Numbered from the stretch's first letter, positions 1 through 8,610 are shown. The stretch: DNA of 64,000 bases from Enterococcus sp. PF1-24 (GCF_029893325.1 NZ_JARXWL010000002.1:98950-162949), one strand, 5' to 3'. Translations and numbers: made by a program. The notes: generated by a model from the sequence alone, not told the origin.

Positions 1-269
1 TAGCTAGTCACAATGACTTCATCGCCAACTTGGAAATTTGGATGCTGACTGTCAATGACCGTTCCGCTAGCATCAATCCCGGGCGTCATGGGATAATTAC
101 GAATTACTCCACCTTTTTCAATAGAAGCTAAGGCATCTTTAAAATTGACGCCAGAATATGCAATCTGAATGGTCACATCACCATCAGGTAAATCATTATT
201 AGTTAAGCTTTTATATGTTCTTTGAAATTGATTTTCATTAGTAACCATCAAGGCTTGAAATGAAGACAT
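1..269 (-). CDS. YhdH/YhfP-family quinone oxidoreductase, N-terminal part
   Basis: The first 89 codons are visible on the minus strand; the rest lies outside the window. The ATG at 269 follows a clear AGGAAG ribosome site. The protein starts MSSFQALMV and contains YSGVNFKDALA and TPGIDASGTV, the GroES-like N-terminal region of zinc-independent medium-chain NADPH:quinone/acryloyl-CoA reductases (YhdH/AcuI group). It is transcribed away from the polyamine locus. The family call is good; the exact substrate cannot be told. Confidence 0.8.
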   Translation of the reverse strand, partial: MSSFQALMVTNENQFQRTYKSLTNNDLPDGDVTIQIAYSGVNFKDALASIEKGGVIRNYPMTPGIDASGTVIDSQHPNFQVGDEVIVTS

Positions 270-448
270 TTTAACACTTCCTTTTTTTTATTATTCATTT
301 TAACACAAAGCATCTAATAACAACATTTTTTCGATTAAAAAATTGCTGAGTAAATAACAAGTTATTCTTTTGATAAAGTAAAGCTATTTATACAAATTGA
401 TTAGCTTTCATTTTCCCTTATAAAAAATAAGAATTACGTAAAAAAAGC

Positions 449-511
449 TTGTTTTTTTTATAAAAATTTGTATACTAAATGAGGGTGAAAATAAACTTCG
501 TGTTTAGTATA
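449..511 (+). promoter_or_regulatory. Promoter with inverted-repeat operator before the pot locus
   Basis: A plausible promoter has TTGTTT at 449-454 and TATACT at 471-476, 16 bp apart. A perfect 9-bp inverted repeat, TATACTAAA (471-479) and TTTAGTATA (503-511), starts at the -10 box, which suits binding by the downstream XRE-cupin regulator. The rest of the 270-576 gap is AT-rich with nothing else recognisable. Confidence 0.45.
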
Positions 512-576
512 AGTAAACAAAACGACAATTTTTTATTTTTTACGATAATAACTTAAAAAGAGGGAGCATAACTTTT

Positions 577-1119
577 ATGGAAATTGGTGAAAAGCTACGC
601 AATTTGCGAGTTCAAAAAAACTTAACGCAAGAAGAATTAGGCGAGCGAACAGATTTAACTAAAGGTTATATTTCCCAATTAGAACGGGATTTAAGCTCGC
701 CTTCAATGGAAACTTTTTTTAATATTTTAGAAGTCCTCGGTAGCACACCTGAAGAATTTTTCAGGCAGGAGACTTATGGTCAAAAAGTCCATTACACAAA
801 AGATGATGCGACTGAATATATAGATGAAGAAAACGGCTTTAAACTCAATTGGTTAATTCCCGAATCCAATGAAAAAGAGATGGAGCCTGTTGTGGTAACT
901 TTTCAAGAAGCTGGAGAGTATAAAACTTTTGAGCCTTCTTTATCCGAAACCTTTGTTTACGTTTTGCAAGGAGCTGTTGGTTTACGTTTAGGAGAAACCG
1001 TCTATCGTGCCAAAAAAGGCGAATCTCTCTATTATCAAGCAACGGAACCCCACCAATTATTTAATCGTAGCAAAGGCACGAGTCGCTTAATTGTAGTAGC
1101 GACAGAATCTTATTTATAA
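577..1119 (+). CDS. XRE-cupin transcriptional regulator of the polyamine operon
   Basis: 180 aa. Residues about 1-60 form a classic XRE helix-turn-helix (IGEKLRNLRVQKNLTQEELG, then TKGYISQLERD). Residues about 105-178 form a cupin barrel (FVYVLQGAVGLRLGE, YYQATEPHQLFN). This two-domain layout is that of PuuR-like sensors, whose cupin binds a small ligand. It lies 27-36 bp upstream of potA on the same strand and probably opens the operon, as in many lactic acid bacteria, so polyamine-responsive control of potABCD is the natural inference. Start chosen from the AGAGGGAG site upstream. Confidence 0.85.
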   Translation: MEIGEKLRNLRVQKNLTQEELGERTDLTKGYISQLERDLSSPSMETFFNILEVLGSTPEEFFRQETYGQKVHYTKDDATEYIDEENGFKLNWLIPESNEKEMEPVVVTFQEAGEYKTFEPSLSETFVYVLQGAVGLRLGETVYRAKKGESLYYQATEPHQLFNRSKGTSRLIVVATESYL

Positions 1120-1155
1120 AAATAAAAATGAATCAATACGAGGAAGGTGAAGATT

Positions 1156-2241
1156 TTGGCAAATACGATTATTGCTTTTAAAGATATTGTAAAAAGCTAT
1201 GAAGATGAGCAAGTTTTGAAAAAGGTTAATTTTGAGATTGAAGAAGGAAAATTTTATACTTTATTAGGTCCTTCAGGTTGTGGGAAAACCACGATTTTGC
1301 GCATTATTGCGGGATTTGCTGAAGCGACTTCTGGAGATGTGCTTTTTGCAGGGAAACGCATCAATGATATTCCTGCCAATAAAAGACCGGTCAATACAGT
1401 TTTCCAAGACTATGCTTTATTTCCTCATATGAATGTATTTGATAATGTCGCTTTTGGTTTGAAAATAAAAAAAATACCTAAAAATGAAATCACGCAAAAA
1501 GTAAATAATGCCTTAAAAATGGTGCAGTTGGCTGGCTATGAAAATCGTGAAATTTCTGAAATGTCAGGTGGCCAAAGACAGCGGGTGGCGATTGCTCGAG
1601 CGATTGTCAACGAACCGAAAGTTTTGCTGTTAGATGAACCTTTGTCAGCGTTGGATTTAAAATTACGGACAGATATGCAATATGAATTGCGGGATTTACA
1701 GCAGCGTTTAGGCATCACCTTTATTTTTGTGACTCACGACCAAGAAGAAGCTTTAGCTATGAGTGATGAAATTTTCGTTATGAACAAAGGAGAAATCGTT
1801 CAAAGTGGCACGCCGGTTGATATTTATGATGAGCCAATCAACCATTTTGTCGCTGATTTTGTTGGGGAAAGTAATATCGTAAACGGTGTGATGCGAGCCG
1901 ATAATTTAGTAGAATTTGTCGGCAAAGAATTTGAATGTGTGGACGGTGGCATGCGGAAAAATGAGCCAGTGGAAATTGTTTTACGTCCTGAAGATTTATC
2001 AGTTACTACTGTGGATAAAGGCAAATTGGTCGTTGAAGTGGATACGCAATTATTCCGTGGCGTTCATTATGAAATCATTTGTTATGACGAGCAAGGCAAC
2101 GAATGGATGGTTCACTCTACCCGCAAAGCGAAAGAAGGCAGTAAAGTTGGTTTGTTTTTTGAACCAGAAGATATTCATGTGATGCGCTTTAACGAGTCAG
2201 AAGAAGATTTCGATGCTCGTTTAGAAAGCTACGAGGAATAA
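1156..2241 (+). CDS. potA: Spermidine/putrescine ABC transporter ATP-binding protein PotA
   Basis: About 361 aa. ATPase of the polyamine importer, driving uptake through PotBC. It shows Walker [10 protein letters not shown], the Q-loop region [10 protein letters not shown], signature [14 protein letters not shown], Walker [12 protein letters not shown] and the H-loop THDQEEA, then a C-terminal TOBE-like domain with VLRPEDL, typical of PotA. I prefer the TTG at 1156 because AGGAAGG at 1141-1147 is then about 8 nt upstream; the in-frame GTG at 1147 lies inside that ribosome site. First structural gene of potABCD, 4 bp before potB. Confidence 0.93.
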   Translation: MANTIIAFKDIVKSYEDEQVLKKVNFEIEEGKFYTLLGPSGCGKTTILRIIAGFAEATSGDVLFAGKRINDIPANKRPVNTVFQDYALFPHMNVFDNVAFGLKIKKIPKNEITQKVNNALKMVQLAGYENREISEMSGGQRQRVAIARAIVNEPKVLLLDEPLSALDLKLRTDMQYELRDLQQRLGITFIFVTHDQEEALAMSDEIFVMNKGEIVQSGTPVDIYDEPINHFVADFVGESNIVNGVMRADNLVEFVGKEFECVDGGMRKNEPVEIVLRPEDLSVTTVDKGKLVVEVDTQLFRGVHYEIICYDEQGNEWMVHSTRKAKEGSKVGLFFEPEDIHVMRFNESEEDFDARLESYEE

Positions 2242-2245
2242 GCCC

Positions 2246-3055
2246 ATGAGAAATATTCGCCGGATTTATTCGCTTCCTTATTATTTATGGTTGCTATTGT
2301 TTGTCATTGCACCCGTTTTAATGATTGTTTATCAATCTTTCTTTGATATGAACGGCCATTTTACTTTGGCGAACTATGCTACTTATTTTACTTCCAAAAC
2401 TTATTTAACTATGACTTTAAATTCTGTTTGGTATGCTTTTTTAATTACTTTGTTTACTTTATTGATTAGTTATCCCACCGCTTATTTTTTAACAAAATTA
2501 AAGCATAAACAACTTTGGTTAATGCTTGTCATTTTACCTACATGGGTGAACTTATTGTTGAAAGCTTATGCTTTTATTGGAATTTTTAGTGCTCATGGCA
2601 CAATTAATGAGTTTTTGAGTTTTATTGGTATTGGTAAGCAGCAAATTCTCTTTACTGATTTTAGTTTTTTATTTGTGGCAGCTTATATTGAATTGCCATT
2701 TATGATTATGCCAATTTTTAATGCCTTGGAAGAAATGAATCCTTCATTAATTAGTGCAAGTCGTGATTTAGGGGCGAACAACATGGAAACTTTTCGCCGC
2801 GTGATTTTTCCGCTGTCATTAAATGGTGTAAAAAGTGGCGTTCAAGCCGTCTTTATTCCATCGCTATCACTCTTTATGTTAACCCGTTTAATTGGTGGTA
2901 ATCGCGTAATTACGTTAGGAACAGCGATTGAGGAACATTTCTTAGTGACCCAAAACTGGGGCATGGGTTCAACTATCGGCGTTATCCTGATTATCGCTAT
3001 GTTTGTGGTGATGATTGCCACCGGAGAAAAGAAAAAAGGAGGGCGGGCATCATGA
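2246..3055 (+). CDS. potB: Spermidine/putrescine ABC transporter permease PotB
   Basis: 269 aa integral membrane permease with about six helices, the first at residues 11-33. The cytoplasmic EAA loop is seen as LISASRDLGANNMETFRRVIFPLS, whose core SRDLGA is the contact for the PotA ATPase. Its end overlaps potC by 4 bp (ATGA), so the pair is translationally coupled. Length and order match PotB of other Firmicutes. Confidence 0.93.
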   Translation: MRNIRRIYSLPYYLWLLLFVIAPVLMIVYQSFFDMNGHFTLANYATYFTSKTYLTMTLNSVWYAFLITLFTLLISYPTAYFLTKLKHKQLWLMLVILPTWVNLLLKAYAFIGIFSAHGTINEFLSFIGIGKQQILFTDFSFLFVAAYIELPFMIMPIFNALEEMNPSLISASRDLGANNMETFRRVIFPLSLNGVKSGVQAVFIPSLSLFMLTRLIGGNRVITLGTAIEEHFLVTQNWGMGSTIGVILIIAMFVVMIATGEKKKGGRAS

Positions 3056-3897
3056 CGAAAAAATTTCGTTGGTCTAATGTTTATTTGGTAGTTATTTTTG
3101 CTTTATTATATGCCCCCATTTTCTATTTGATTTTTTATTCCTTTAACGAGGGCGGTAGCATGACAACTTTTACCGGTTTCACTTGGGATAATTATCAAGC
3201 GGTAATTGAAGACAGTCGTCTGATAATTATTGTTTTAAACACTTTTATGTTGGCTTTTTTATCGGCTTTAATCGCTACGATTATCGGCACTTTTGGTGCG
3301 ATGGGGATTTATTATATGAAAAAAAGACGAAGCCGCAATTTGTTGTTAAGCTTTAATAATATTTTGTTGGTTTCACCAGATGTCATTATCGGGGCAAGTT
3401 TCTTAATTTTCTTTACTTTTATCGGCTCAATCGTGGGTGGTTTCCGCTTAGGTTTTTTCAGTGTTTTACTTTCTCACATTGCCTTTAGTATTCCGATTGT
3501 GGTTTTGATGGTTTTACCGAAGTTAAAAGAAATGAATGATTCTATGGTAGATGCTGCTCGCGATTTAGGCGCTAGCAATTTGCAAGTGATTCAACGGATT
3601 ATTTTGCCGTTTTTGACACCTGGTGTGATTGCCGGCTATTTTATGGCTTTTACTTATTCTTTAGATGATTTTGCGGTTACTTTTTTCGTAACCGGCAACG
3701 GCTTTTCAACTTTGGCAGTTGAAATTTATTCTCGTGCTCGCCAAGGAATTAGCTTAGAGATTAACGCTTTAAGTGCGTTAGTCTTCCTATTTTCAATGAT
3801 TTTAGTGATTGGTTACTATTTTATTAGCCAAGATAATACTTCGAAAAAAGCACGTAAAAAACGCCAAGAAGCGCAGGAGGTGGCACAACTGCGATGA
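3052..3897 (+). CDS. potC: Spermidine/putrescine ABC transporter permease PotC
   Basis: 281 aa, second membrane permease of the importer. It has about six predicted helices and the EAA-type loop AARDLGASNLQVIQRIILPF. The N-terminus is a short basic segment followed by a hydrophobic helix (YLVVIFALLYAPIFYLIFYS); the C-terminus is strongly basic (KKARKKRQEAQ). It overlaps potB upstream and potD downstream by 4 bp each, indicating one transcript and coupled translation. Confidence 0.93.
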   Translation: MTKKFRWSNVYLVVIFALLYAPIFYLIFYSFNEGGSMTTFTGFTWDNYQAVIEDSRLIIIVLNTFMLAFLSALIATIIGTFGAMGIYYMKKRRSRNLLLSFNNILLVSPDVIIGASFLIFFTFIGSIVGGFRLGFFSVLLSHIAFSIPIVVLMVLPKLKEMNDSMVDAARDLGASNLQVIQRIILPFLTPGVIAGYFMAFTYSLDDFAVTFFVTGNGFSTLAVEIYSRARQGISLEINALSALVFLFSMILVIGYYFISQDNTSKKARKKRQEAQEVAQLR

Positions 3898-4967
3898 AAA
3901 AAGTCTATTCTTTAATCGGCGGTATTGTAGTGATTATCGCTATCTTACTGGTGTCTGTCCGCCACTTAGAAAAATCTAGTGGCGTAGCAGGTGCTGATAT
4001 TGTAACGATTTATAACTGGGGAGACTACATTGACCCCAATTTAATTAAAAAATTTGAATCCGAAACTGGCTATAAAGTAAATTACGAAACTTTTGATTCC
4101 AACGAAGCGATGTTTACTAAGATTCAGCAAGGCGGTACAGCCTATGATATCGCCATTCCTAGCGAATATATGATTCAAAAAATGATGAAAGAAAACTTGC
4201 TACTAGCGATTGATCATAAAAAAATTGTCGGCTTAGAAAATATCGACCAACGCTTTTTAGATTTATCTTTTGATCCAGACAACCAATTTTCCATTCCTTA
4301 TTTCTGGGGAACTGTCGGAATTACCTATAATGACAAAATGGTTGAAGGTACCCGAATTCAGCATTGGGATGATTTATGGCAACCAAGCTTGAAAAATAAT
4401 TTAATGTTGATTGACGGTGCCAGAGAAGTTATGGGCTTTGGTTTACAAAGTCTAGGCTATTCTTTAAATAGTAAAAACAATCAAGAATTATCAGCGGCTG
4501 CTGAAAAATTAAACACTTTAACTGGCAATATTAAAGCGATTGTTGCCGATGAAATCAAAATGTATATGATTAACGAAGAAAGTGCTGTAGCGGTAACTTT
4601 TTCAGGGGAAGCCGCTGAAATGTTGTGGGAAAATGAAAACTTACACTATGTTATCCCTGAAGAAGGCTCAAATCTGTGGTTTGATAATATTGTTATCCCG
4701 AAAACTGCGAAAAATATTGAGGGTGCCTACGCTTTTATTAATTTTATGTTGGAACCAGAAAACGCGGCTCAAAATGCAGAATATATTGGCTATGCAACCC
4801 CAAATAAAGAAGCTGTGGCTTTGTTACCAGCGGAAATTTCTGGCGATGAGCAATTTTATCCTAGCGATGAAATTATTAGCCATTTAGAAGTTTACGAAGA
4901 CTTAGGTAGTGAATATTTAGGGATTTATAATGATTTATTTTTGGAGTTTAAGATGTATCGGAAATAG
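3894..4967 (+). CDS. potD: Spermidine/putrescine-binding protein PotD
   Basis: 357 aa extracytoplasmic solute-binding protein (SBP family 1/8). Mature motifs include TIYNWGDYIDPNLIKKFE, YDIAIPSEYMI and IPYFWGTVGITYN, all characteristic of PotD. The N-terminus has a hydrophobic segment (residues 5-21) but no Cys lipobox, so it is probably held by an uncleaved signal anchor rather than as a lipoprotein. The 39-bp attachment repeat of the integrated element begins 2 bp after its stop codon, so the coding region is intact. Confidence 0.93.
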   Translation: MKKVYSLIGGIVVIIAILLVSVRHLEKSSGVAGADIVTIYNWGDYIDPNLIKKFESETGYKVNYETFDSNEAMFTKIQQGGTAYDIAIPSEYMIQKMMKENLLLAIDHKKIVGLENIDQRFLDLSFDPDNQFSIPYFWGTVGITYNDKMVEGTRIQHWDDLWQPSLKNNLMLIDGAREVMGFGLQSLGYSLNSKNNQELSAAAEKLNTLTGNIKAIVADEIKMYMINEESAVAVTFSGEAAEMLWENENLHYVIPEEGSNLWFDNIVIPKTAKNIEGAYAFINFMLEPENAAQNAEYIGYATPNKEAVALLPAEISGDEQFYPSDEIISHLEVYEDLGSEYLGIYNDLFLEFKMYRK

Positions 4968-4968
4968 C

Positions 4969-5007
4969 AGATAAAAAGGACTTATAAACGTTGTTAAATC
5001 AATGAAT
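4969..5007. repeat. attL core, 39-bp direct repeat
   Basis: This stretch is identical to 18191-18229, starting AGATAAAAAGGACTTATAAA and ending CAATGAAT. It lies 2 bp after the potD stop codon. Its position beside the integrase gene and its partner at the far end mark it as the left attachment site. Confidence 0.9.
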
Positions 5008-5022
5008 GTAAGTCCTTTTTCT
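4974..5022 (+). terminator. Terminator after potD, half supplied by the integrated element
   Basis: AAAAGGACTTA (4974-4984) can pair with TAAGTCCTTTT (5009-5019), followed by T residues. The left arm lies inside the 39-bp attachment core and the right arm lies just outside it, on the element side. Confidence 0.6.
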
Positions 5023-5027
5023 TGTGA

Positions 5028-5052
5028 TTGAATGCCATATTGAATGCCATTT
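5028..5052. repeat. Integrase arm-type site, twin GAATGCCAT repeats (left)
   Basis: TTGAATGCCAT occurs twice in tandem, 12 bp apart, ending just before the integrase stop codon. The same 25-bp block is at 18044-18068 near the other end. Paired short repeats flanking the core are the usual arm-binding sites of the AP2-type N-terminal domain of tyrosine integrases. Confidence 0.75.
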
Positions 5053-5053
5053 G

Positions 5054-6199
5054 CTAAAAATTAACATATTTTGCAAACTGATTTGCTATTTTTTCTTCAC
5101 GATCTTTAGATACACCTATATAGACAGCGTAGGTAGTTTGAATGTCTGAATGGCCTAAACGTTCTTGAACATCTTTTATTTCTGCTCCGGCTTCAAATAG
5201 TAAACTTGCATGAGTCTTTCTTAGATCATGAAGCTTTATTTTTCTGATGCCATATTTATCACTAAGATACTTCAATGAGTTTGAACCATAGGTGAGATAT
5301 AAGAAATCAACTCCAGTTTTGCCGGTAGAATTTGTAAAAATTAAATTCAATGAGTTTTTTCTGCCAAGATAGAATAAACTTTCTCTTTGTTTCAATCGCC
5401 ATTTTTTTAAGATGGCCAATGTGGTTTCATCAAGACTAATAGTCCGATTTGAGCTTCGGGTCTTTGGAGATTGGATTGTAAACTCATTACGTACCAGTAC
5501 TAAGTTTTTATCAACTGTAATACGCTTTTTCTCAAAGTCAATATCAGACCAAGTTAAAGCACTTAGTTCGCCACGTCGTAACCCGGCAAAAGCTGCAATT
5601 CTAAAGAAAGCGAGCATTTTTAAATTGTTTTCTTTTTTTATACAATCAAAGAATTGCTGCAGTTCTTCTTTGGAATAGAAGTCTACTTTCTTTTGTTGTA
5701 GTCCGTTTTTCTTAGGCATAATGACACGCTGCATAGGATTGCTTTTAATAATGCCATTATTGATTGCGTAATTAAAGACTTGTGAAGCATAAGATTTTAT
5801 TTGCTGATATGCTACAACTTTCTTGAACCATTCATTAACAGCTTTCTGACAAATATAAGTATTGATCGCTTCAATCTTTAAGTCGCCCAGTAGTGGCAAT
5901 ATCTGATTTTTAAATCGTTTCTCAATGTTTTCCGCCGTGGTAGGTTTAACCGTATTTTGATGTTGTTCTAACCACATTTGGTAGACTGTTTCAAAAGTGT
6001 AGTTTTTATTTTTACCATACTCGCCGTTTTCGAAGTTCACTTGCAGACGTGATAAAGCAAGTTGGGCTTCTTTTTTTGTTTTAAAGTTTCTTCTAGTGGT
6101 CTTTATTGGTTTTCCATTAATTGGATCAATACCAAGATATGCTTGAAATTGCCATGCCTTAGTACCATCTTTCTTTTCGTATTGCTTGAATGTTGCCAT
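5054..6199 (-). CDS. int: Tyrosine recombinase (site-specific integrase) of the island
   Basis: 381 aa. The N-terminal AP2-like arm-binding domain spans residues 1-60 (WQFQAYLGIDPINGKPIKTT), then a SAM-like core-binding domain about 65-160, then the catalytic domain. Catalytic residues visible: R in AGLRRGELSAL, HDLRKTH, LGHSDIQTT, and the nucleophile tyrosine near the end (TTYAVYIGVS). Length and domains are normal for Tn916/phage-type integrases. It is read toward attL and ends 2 bp from the left arm site. ATG at 6199 with GGAGGAAAA upstream. Confidence 0.95.
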   Translation of the reverse strand: MATFKQYEKKDGTKAWQFQAYLGIDPINGKPIKTTRRNFKTKKEAQLALSRLQVNFENGEYGKNKNYTFETVYQMWLEQHQNTVKPTTAENIEKRFKNQILPLLGDLKIEAINTYICQKAVNEWFKKVVAYQQIKSYASQVFNYAINNGIIKSNPMQRVIMPKKNGLQQKKVDFYSKEELQQFFDCIKKENNLKMLAFFRIAAFAGLRRGELSALTWSDIDFEKKRITVDKNLVLVRNEFTIQSPKTRSSNRTISLDETTLAILKKWRLKQRESLFYLGRKNSLNLIFTNSTGKTGVDFLYLTYGSNSLKYLSDKYGIRKIKLHDLRKTHASLLFEAGAEIKDVQERLGHSDIQTTYAVYIGVSKDREEKIANQFAKYVNF

Positions 6200-6218
6200 G
6201 TTGTTTTCCTCCCAGTAC

Positions 6219-6233
6219 CTAACGTGGGGCGTT
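6219..6233. repeat. 15-bp inverted copy shared by the element ends (left)
   Basis: CTAACGTGGGGCGTT lies in the 5' region of int; its exact reverse complement is at 18018-18032. A degenerate relative (CCTAGCGTGGGGCA) is near 8512. Function unknown; an accessory recombination-protein site is possible. Confidence 0.6.
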
Positions 6234-6254
6234 TATGTAGTGGGGGGGGTAGTA

Positions 6255-6866
6255 TTATTTTAATGATAAGTCGTTAGGGATTTGTTGCAAGTCTCTTCTA
6301 GCTTGAATTAGAACGGCCATAGCCTTTTCATAAGCAATAACGTTTAAATCATCGTAAATTATATCTTCATTTTTTAGGGTAGCTGGTCTGATTCTTGTGT
6401 TACCTTCACCTAATAAATTTTCTAGTTTTTGTTGATCTTCATATCTGTCTTTTAAGCAGGAGTGAAGATTAATGACCTCGTATGCAATATGATTAATTAT
6501 TCCTCGGTCAGTATTACCGCGTCCATCTAGATTGTTAACTGCTTGACCAATTAGATTTTGTAAATTGTCGGAATCACCTATAACATGGCGAGCGTCTTTC
6601 ATTCGAGCAATTTCTTTTTTTATTGTATCAACTTTGAACCCTGTAGCGTCTTCCCATAAACCCCAACCGTCGGGGTCATTTGTTTCTCCAGTCAAATATT
6701 CCGGTGGCACTTGAAGCAAGTAGGCGATTGTCTCTAAAGTATCTTTATCTGGTGTGCGTGTGCCGTTTTCATAATAGCTAACAGCTTGTTGAGTGATGGA
6801 TAATTGGTCAGCTAGTTCTTTTTGACTAATTTTTTTACGTTTCCGAGCTGATTTTATTCGGTTCAA
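6255..6866 (-). CDS. XRE-family repressor of the island (CI/Rpr-like)
   Basis: 203 aa. Residues 1-60 are an XRE helix-turn-helix (KKISQKELADQLSITQQAVS then YYENGTRTPDKDTLETIA). The rest has no peptidase S24 signature, so induction by a phage antirepressor protein, as in PICIs, is more likely than RecA cleavage. TTG start at 6866 with a perfect GGAGGAG site. It is transcribed leftward from a promoter that shares its control region with the rightward genes; three operators lie between. Confidence 0.85.
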   Translation of the reverse strand: MNRIKSARKRKKISQKELADQLSITQQAVSYYENGTRTPDKDTLETIAYLLQVPPEYLTGETNDPDGWGLWEDATGFKVDTIKKEIARMKDARHVIGDSDNLQNLIGQAVNNLDGRGNTDRGIINHIAYEVINLHSCLKDRYEDQQKLENLLGEGNTRIRPATLKNEDIIYDDLNVIAYEKAMAVLIQARRDLQQIPNDLSLK

Positions 6867-6893
6867 ACTTATCTCCTCCTTATTTTTAAATTT

Positions 6894-6980
6894 ATTTTAG
6901 CAGAATTCCAAAAAAAGTACAACAACGTTGTTGATTGATACAACGGTGTTGTGTTAAAATTCATTTAACAACGGCGTTGT
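6894..6980. promoter_or_regulatory. Divergent promoters with three repressor operators
   Basis: Three 13-bp palindromes ACAACNNNGTTGT lie at 6919-6931, 6940-6952 and 6968-6980. The leftward promoter is TTGTAC (6922-6917) with TAAAAT (6899-6894), 17-bp spacing; the first operator overlaps its -35. A rightward promoter TTGATT (6931-6936) with TAAAAT (6955-6960) is embedded among operators 1 and 2. This is the genetic switch of the island. Confidence 0.8.
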
Positions 6981-7005
6981 TATTGTAAAAGGAGGAGGTA
7001 ATGCT

Positions 7006-7197
7006 ATGAAAGCTAATCAAGAAATACGAGACCGCATTTTTTTAAACCGATTGCGAAATTGGGAAGTTGCAGAAAAACTAGATTTGTCTGATAGTCGCTT
7101 TTGTGTTTGGTTAAGAACCGAATTAAACGATGAGCGTAAAGCACGAGTTGAAAAGGCGATTGATGAGTTACTGGCGGAACGAATGAAAGGGGTGTAA
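7006..7197 (+). CDS. Small HTH-like protein, Cro position
   Basis: 63 aa, first rightward gene of the switch, with a GGAGGAGG site. It belongs to a small phage/island family of Gram-positive cocci with the pattern NQEIRDRI...NWEVAEKLDLSDSRFCVWLRTEL; the middle reads as a helix-turn-helix. A Cro-like or activator role is inferred from position only. It ends 3 bp before the ORF6N gene. Confidence 0.65.
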   Translation: MKANQEIRDRIFLNRLRNWEVAEKLDLSDSRFCVWLRTELNDERKARVEKAIDELLAERMKGV

Positions 7198-7200
7198 GGA

Positions 7201-8034
7201 ATGGAACTAAAAGTAACAGGCAAACAGAAAGTAGGCAAACTTGAATTCACAGGCATTGAAGGAGGTTTTGGTAATGGCAAGCGAGCAATGCTAGTTAAGG
7301 AGATTGCGGGGGTTCATGGTAAGGAAGTAAAACACATCAACGAGCTAATAAATCGCAATCGAAAACGTTTCAAAGATGGCGTAGATATTTTAGATTTAAA
7401 AGTCATCGTTCAGGGCGATAACAATTCCGCGGTCGTTCGGAACGACAGCAAACTCGGTGGGTCTGAGCCACTGACTTTTGAAACGTTTGGTTTCAGTCAA
7501 AATCAGATTAATGCCGCTAATAATATCTATATCTTATCCGAACGAGGTTACAGCAAACTTTTAAAAATCCTTGAAGATGATTTAGCTTGGGAACTTTACG
7601 ATCAATTAGTAGATGGTTATTTCAATATGCGACAATCGGTAAAACTTGGAACATCTGAGTATTTGAACCAAGAACGGCTAGAAATCATGAAGCAGAATGC
7701 CGCAACCAAGCACGGTGAACTGATTTATAAGATTGCCATGGAGATTGAAGACGAGGAAGAAAAACAGCGTTACTTAAAATCAGCCTTGCATTTAGTGTTG
7801 GATGAAGAACCGCCGGTGTTTAATGCTACGGAAATTGGTGAACGGTTAGGCGTGTCTAAAAATAAGGTTGGTCGGTTGGCCAATAAGTTAGGTTTGAAGT
7901 CTGACTATGAAAAAAATGAGTTCTCGAATATTTATGGCTGCTGGAAACAACAAGATGTGAATGGTGCGCCACGTTGGCAATGGTTTTACTTTGAAGCGGC
8001 AGTAGCGGAACTAGGAAAGGGGTTAGAAAAATGA
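7201..8034 (+). CDS. ORF6N-domain antirepressor-like protein
   Basis: 277 aa. The N-terminal ORF6N domain is clear at about residues 25-130 (KRAMLVKEIAGVHGKEVKHI, INRNRKRFKDGVDILDL, YILSERGYSKLLKIL). The C-terminal part (residues 200-270) resembles phage regulatory C-terminal domains with a winged-helix look (ATEIGERLGVSKNKVGRLAN). Such proteins usually act as phage antirepressors. It sits in the early operon just after the switch and overlaps the next small ORF by 4 bp (ATGA). Confidence 0.75.
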   Translation: MELKVTGKQKVGKLEFTGIEGGFGNGKRAMLVKEIAGVHGKEVKHINELINRNRKRFKDGVDILDLKVIVQGDNNSAVVRNDSKLGGSEPLTFETFGFSQNQINAANNIYILSERGYSKLLKILEDDLAWELYDQLVDGYFNMRQSVKLGTSEYLNQERLEIMKQNAATKHGELIYKIAMEIEDEEEKQRYLKSALHLVLDEEPPVFNATEIGERLGVSKNKVGRLANKLGLKSDYEKNEFSNIYGCWKQQDVNGAPRWQWFYFEAAVAELGKGLEK

Positions 8035-8159
8035 TTATCAAATTAGACACAACGAATTTTAAACGCCGGTTATGGCATCGTGCATTTGAACGACATCCGA
8101 ATAGTAGCAAAGATCCAATTGATAAAATAAAGCAAAGTATTTTCTACGGTATGTTTTAG
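8031..8159 (+). CDS. Small hypothetical protein of the early operon
   Basis: 42 aa (MIIKLDTTNFKRRLWHRAFE...). Start overlaps the upstream stop as ATGA, which supports coupled translation. Basic and short with no recognised motif; reading frame plausible from position and overlap only. Confidence 0.5.
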   Translation: MIIKLDTTNFKRRLWHRAFERHPNSSKDPIDKIKQSIFYGMF

Positions 8160-8210
8160 AGGTATGTTAAATTGAATAATTCCCAAACGTCAAAAAAAGG
8201 AGGTGAGAAC

Positions 8211-8510
8211 ATGGCAAAACTAAGCATTGATGAATTAGACCTATCACCAGCATTACGTGAGGTCATCAAAGAAACAGCCGCTAAAGAGGGAAGACAGCAA
8301 GCGATAACTTTTATCGAAGAATACAAAAAGAAGCTAGAACAGCCTGCAGTGATGAATTACACGCAAGCTGCTAAGTATCTTGGTACAAGTTACAATACCT
8401 TGACGAAAAAGCTCATCAAAAATGGACTAATCAAGGTAATTTTGGTTGATGGCTATGAGCGAATTAGCAAAGCTGAAGCAGATAGATTTTTAAAAGAGAA
8501 TGCAAAATAA
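8211..8510 (+). CDS. Excisionase-like HTH_17 protein
   Basis: 99 aa. The C-terminal half is an excisionase-family winged helix (MNYTQAAKYLGTSYNTLTKK, then YERISKAEADRFLKEN). The start is the ATG at 8211, preceded by AGGAGGTG; a longer in-frame start at 8172 has no ribosome site. Role by family and position: recombination directionality factor or AlpA-like activator needed to excise the island. Confidence 0.75.
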   Translation: MAKLSIDELDLSPALREVIKETAAKEGRQQAITFIEEYKKKLEQPAVMNYTQAAKYLGTSYNTLTKKLIKNGLIKVILVDGYERISKAEADRFLKENAK

Positions 8511-8610
8511 ACCTAGCGTGGGGCAGGATATTCCAGTAATGGAGCACATAACAGTAAAGTCGCTAAAGTCAATTGTCAGTCGCATTAAGTCTAATTAGGA
8601 GGTATTAATC

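Noticed and set aside
4633..4887. 84-codon frame inside potD
   Set aside because: It is an overlapping frame within a well-conserved gene, with no ribosome site.
4969..5007. tRNA gene as the attachment site
   Set aside because: The core cannot form a cloverleaf and lies in the potD 3' region; no tRNA was recognised anywhere in the window.
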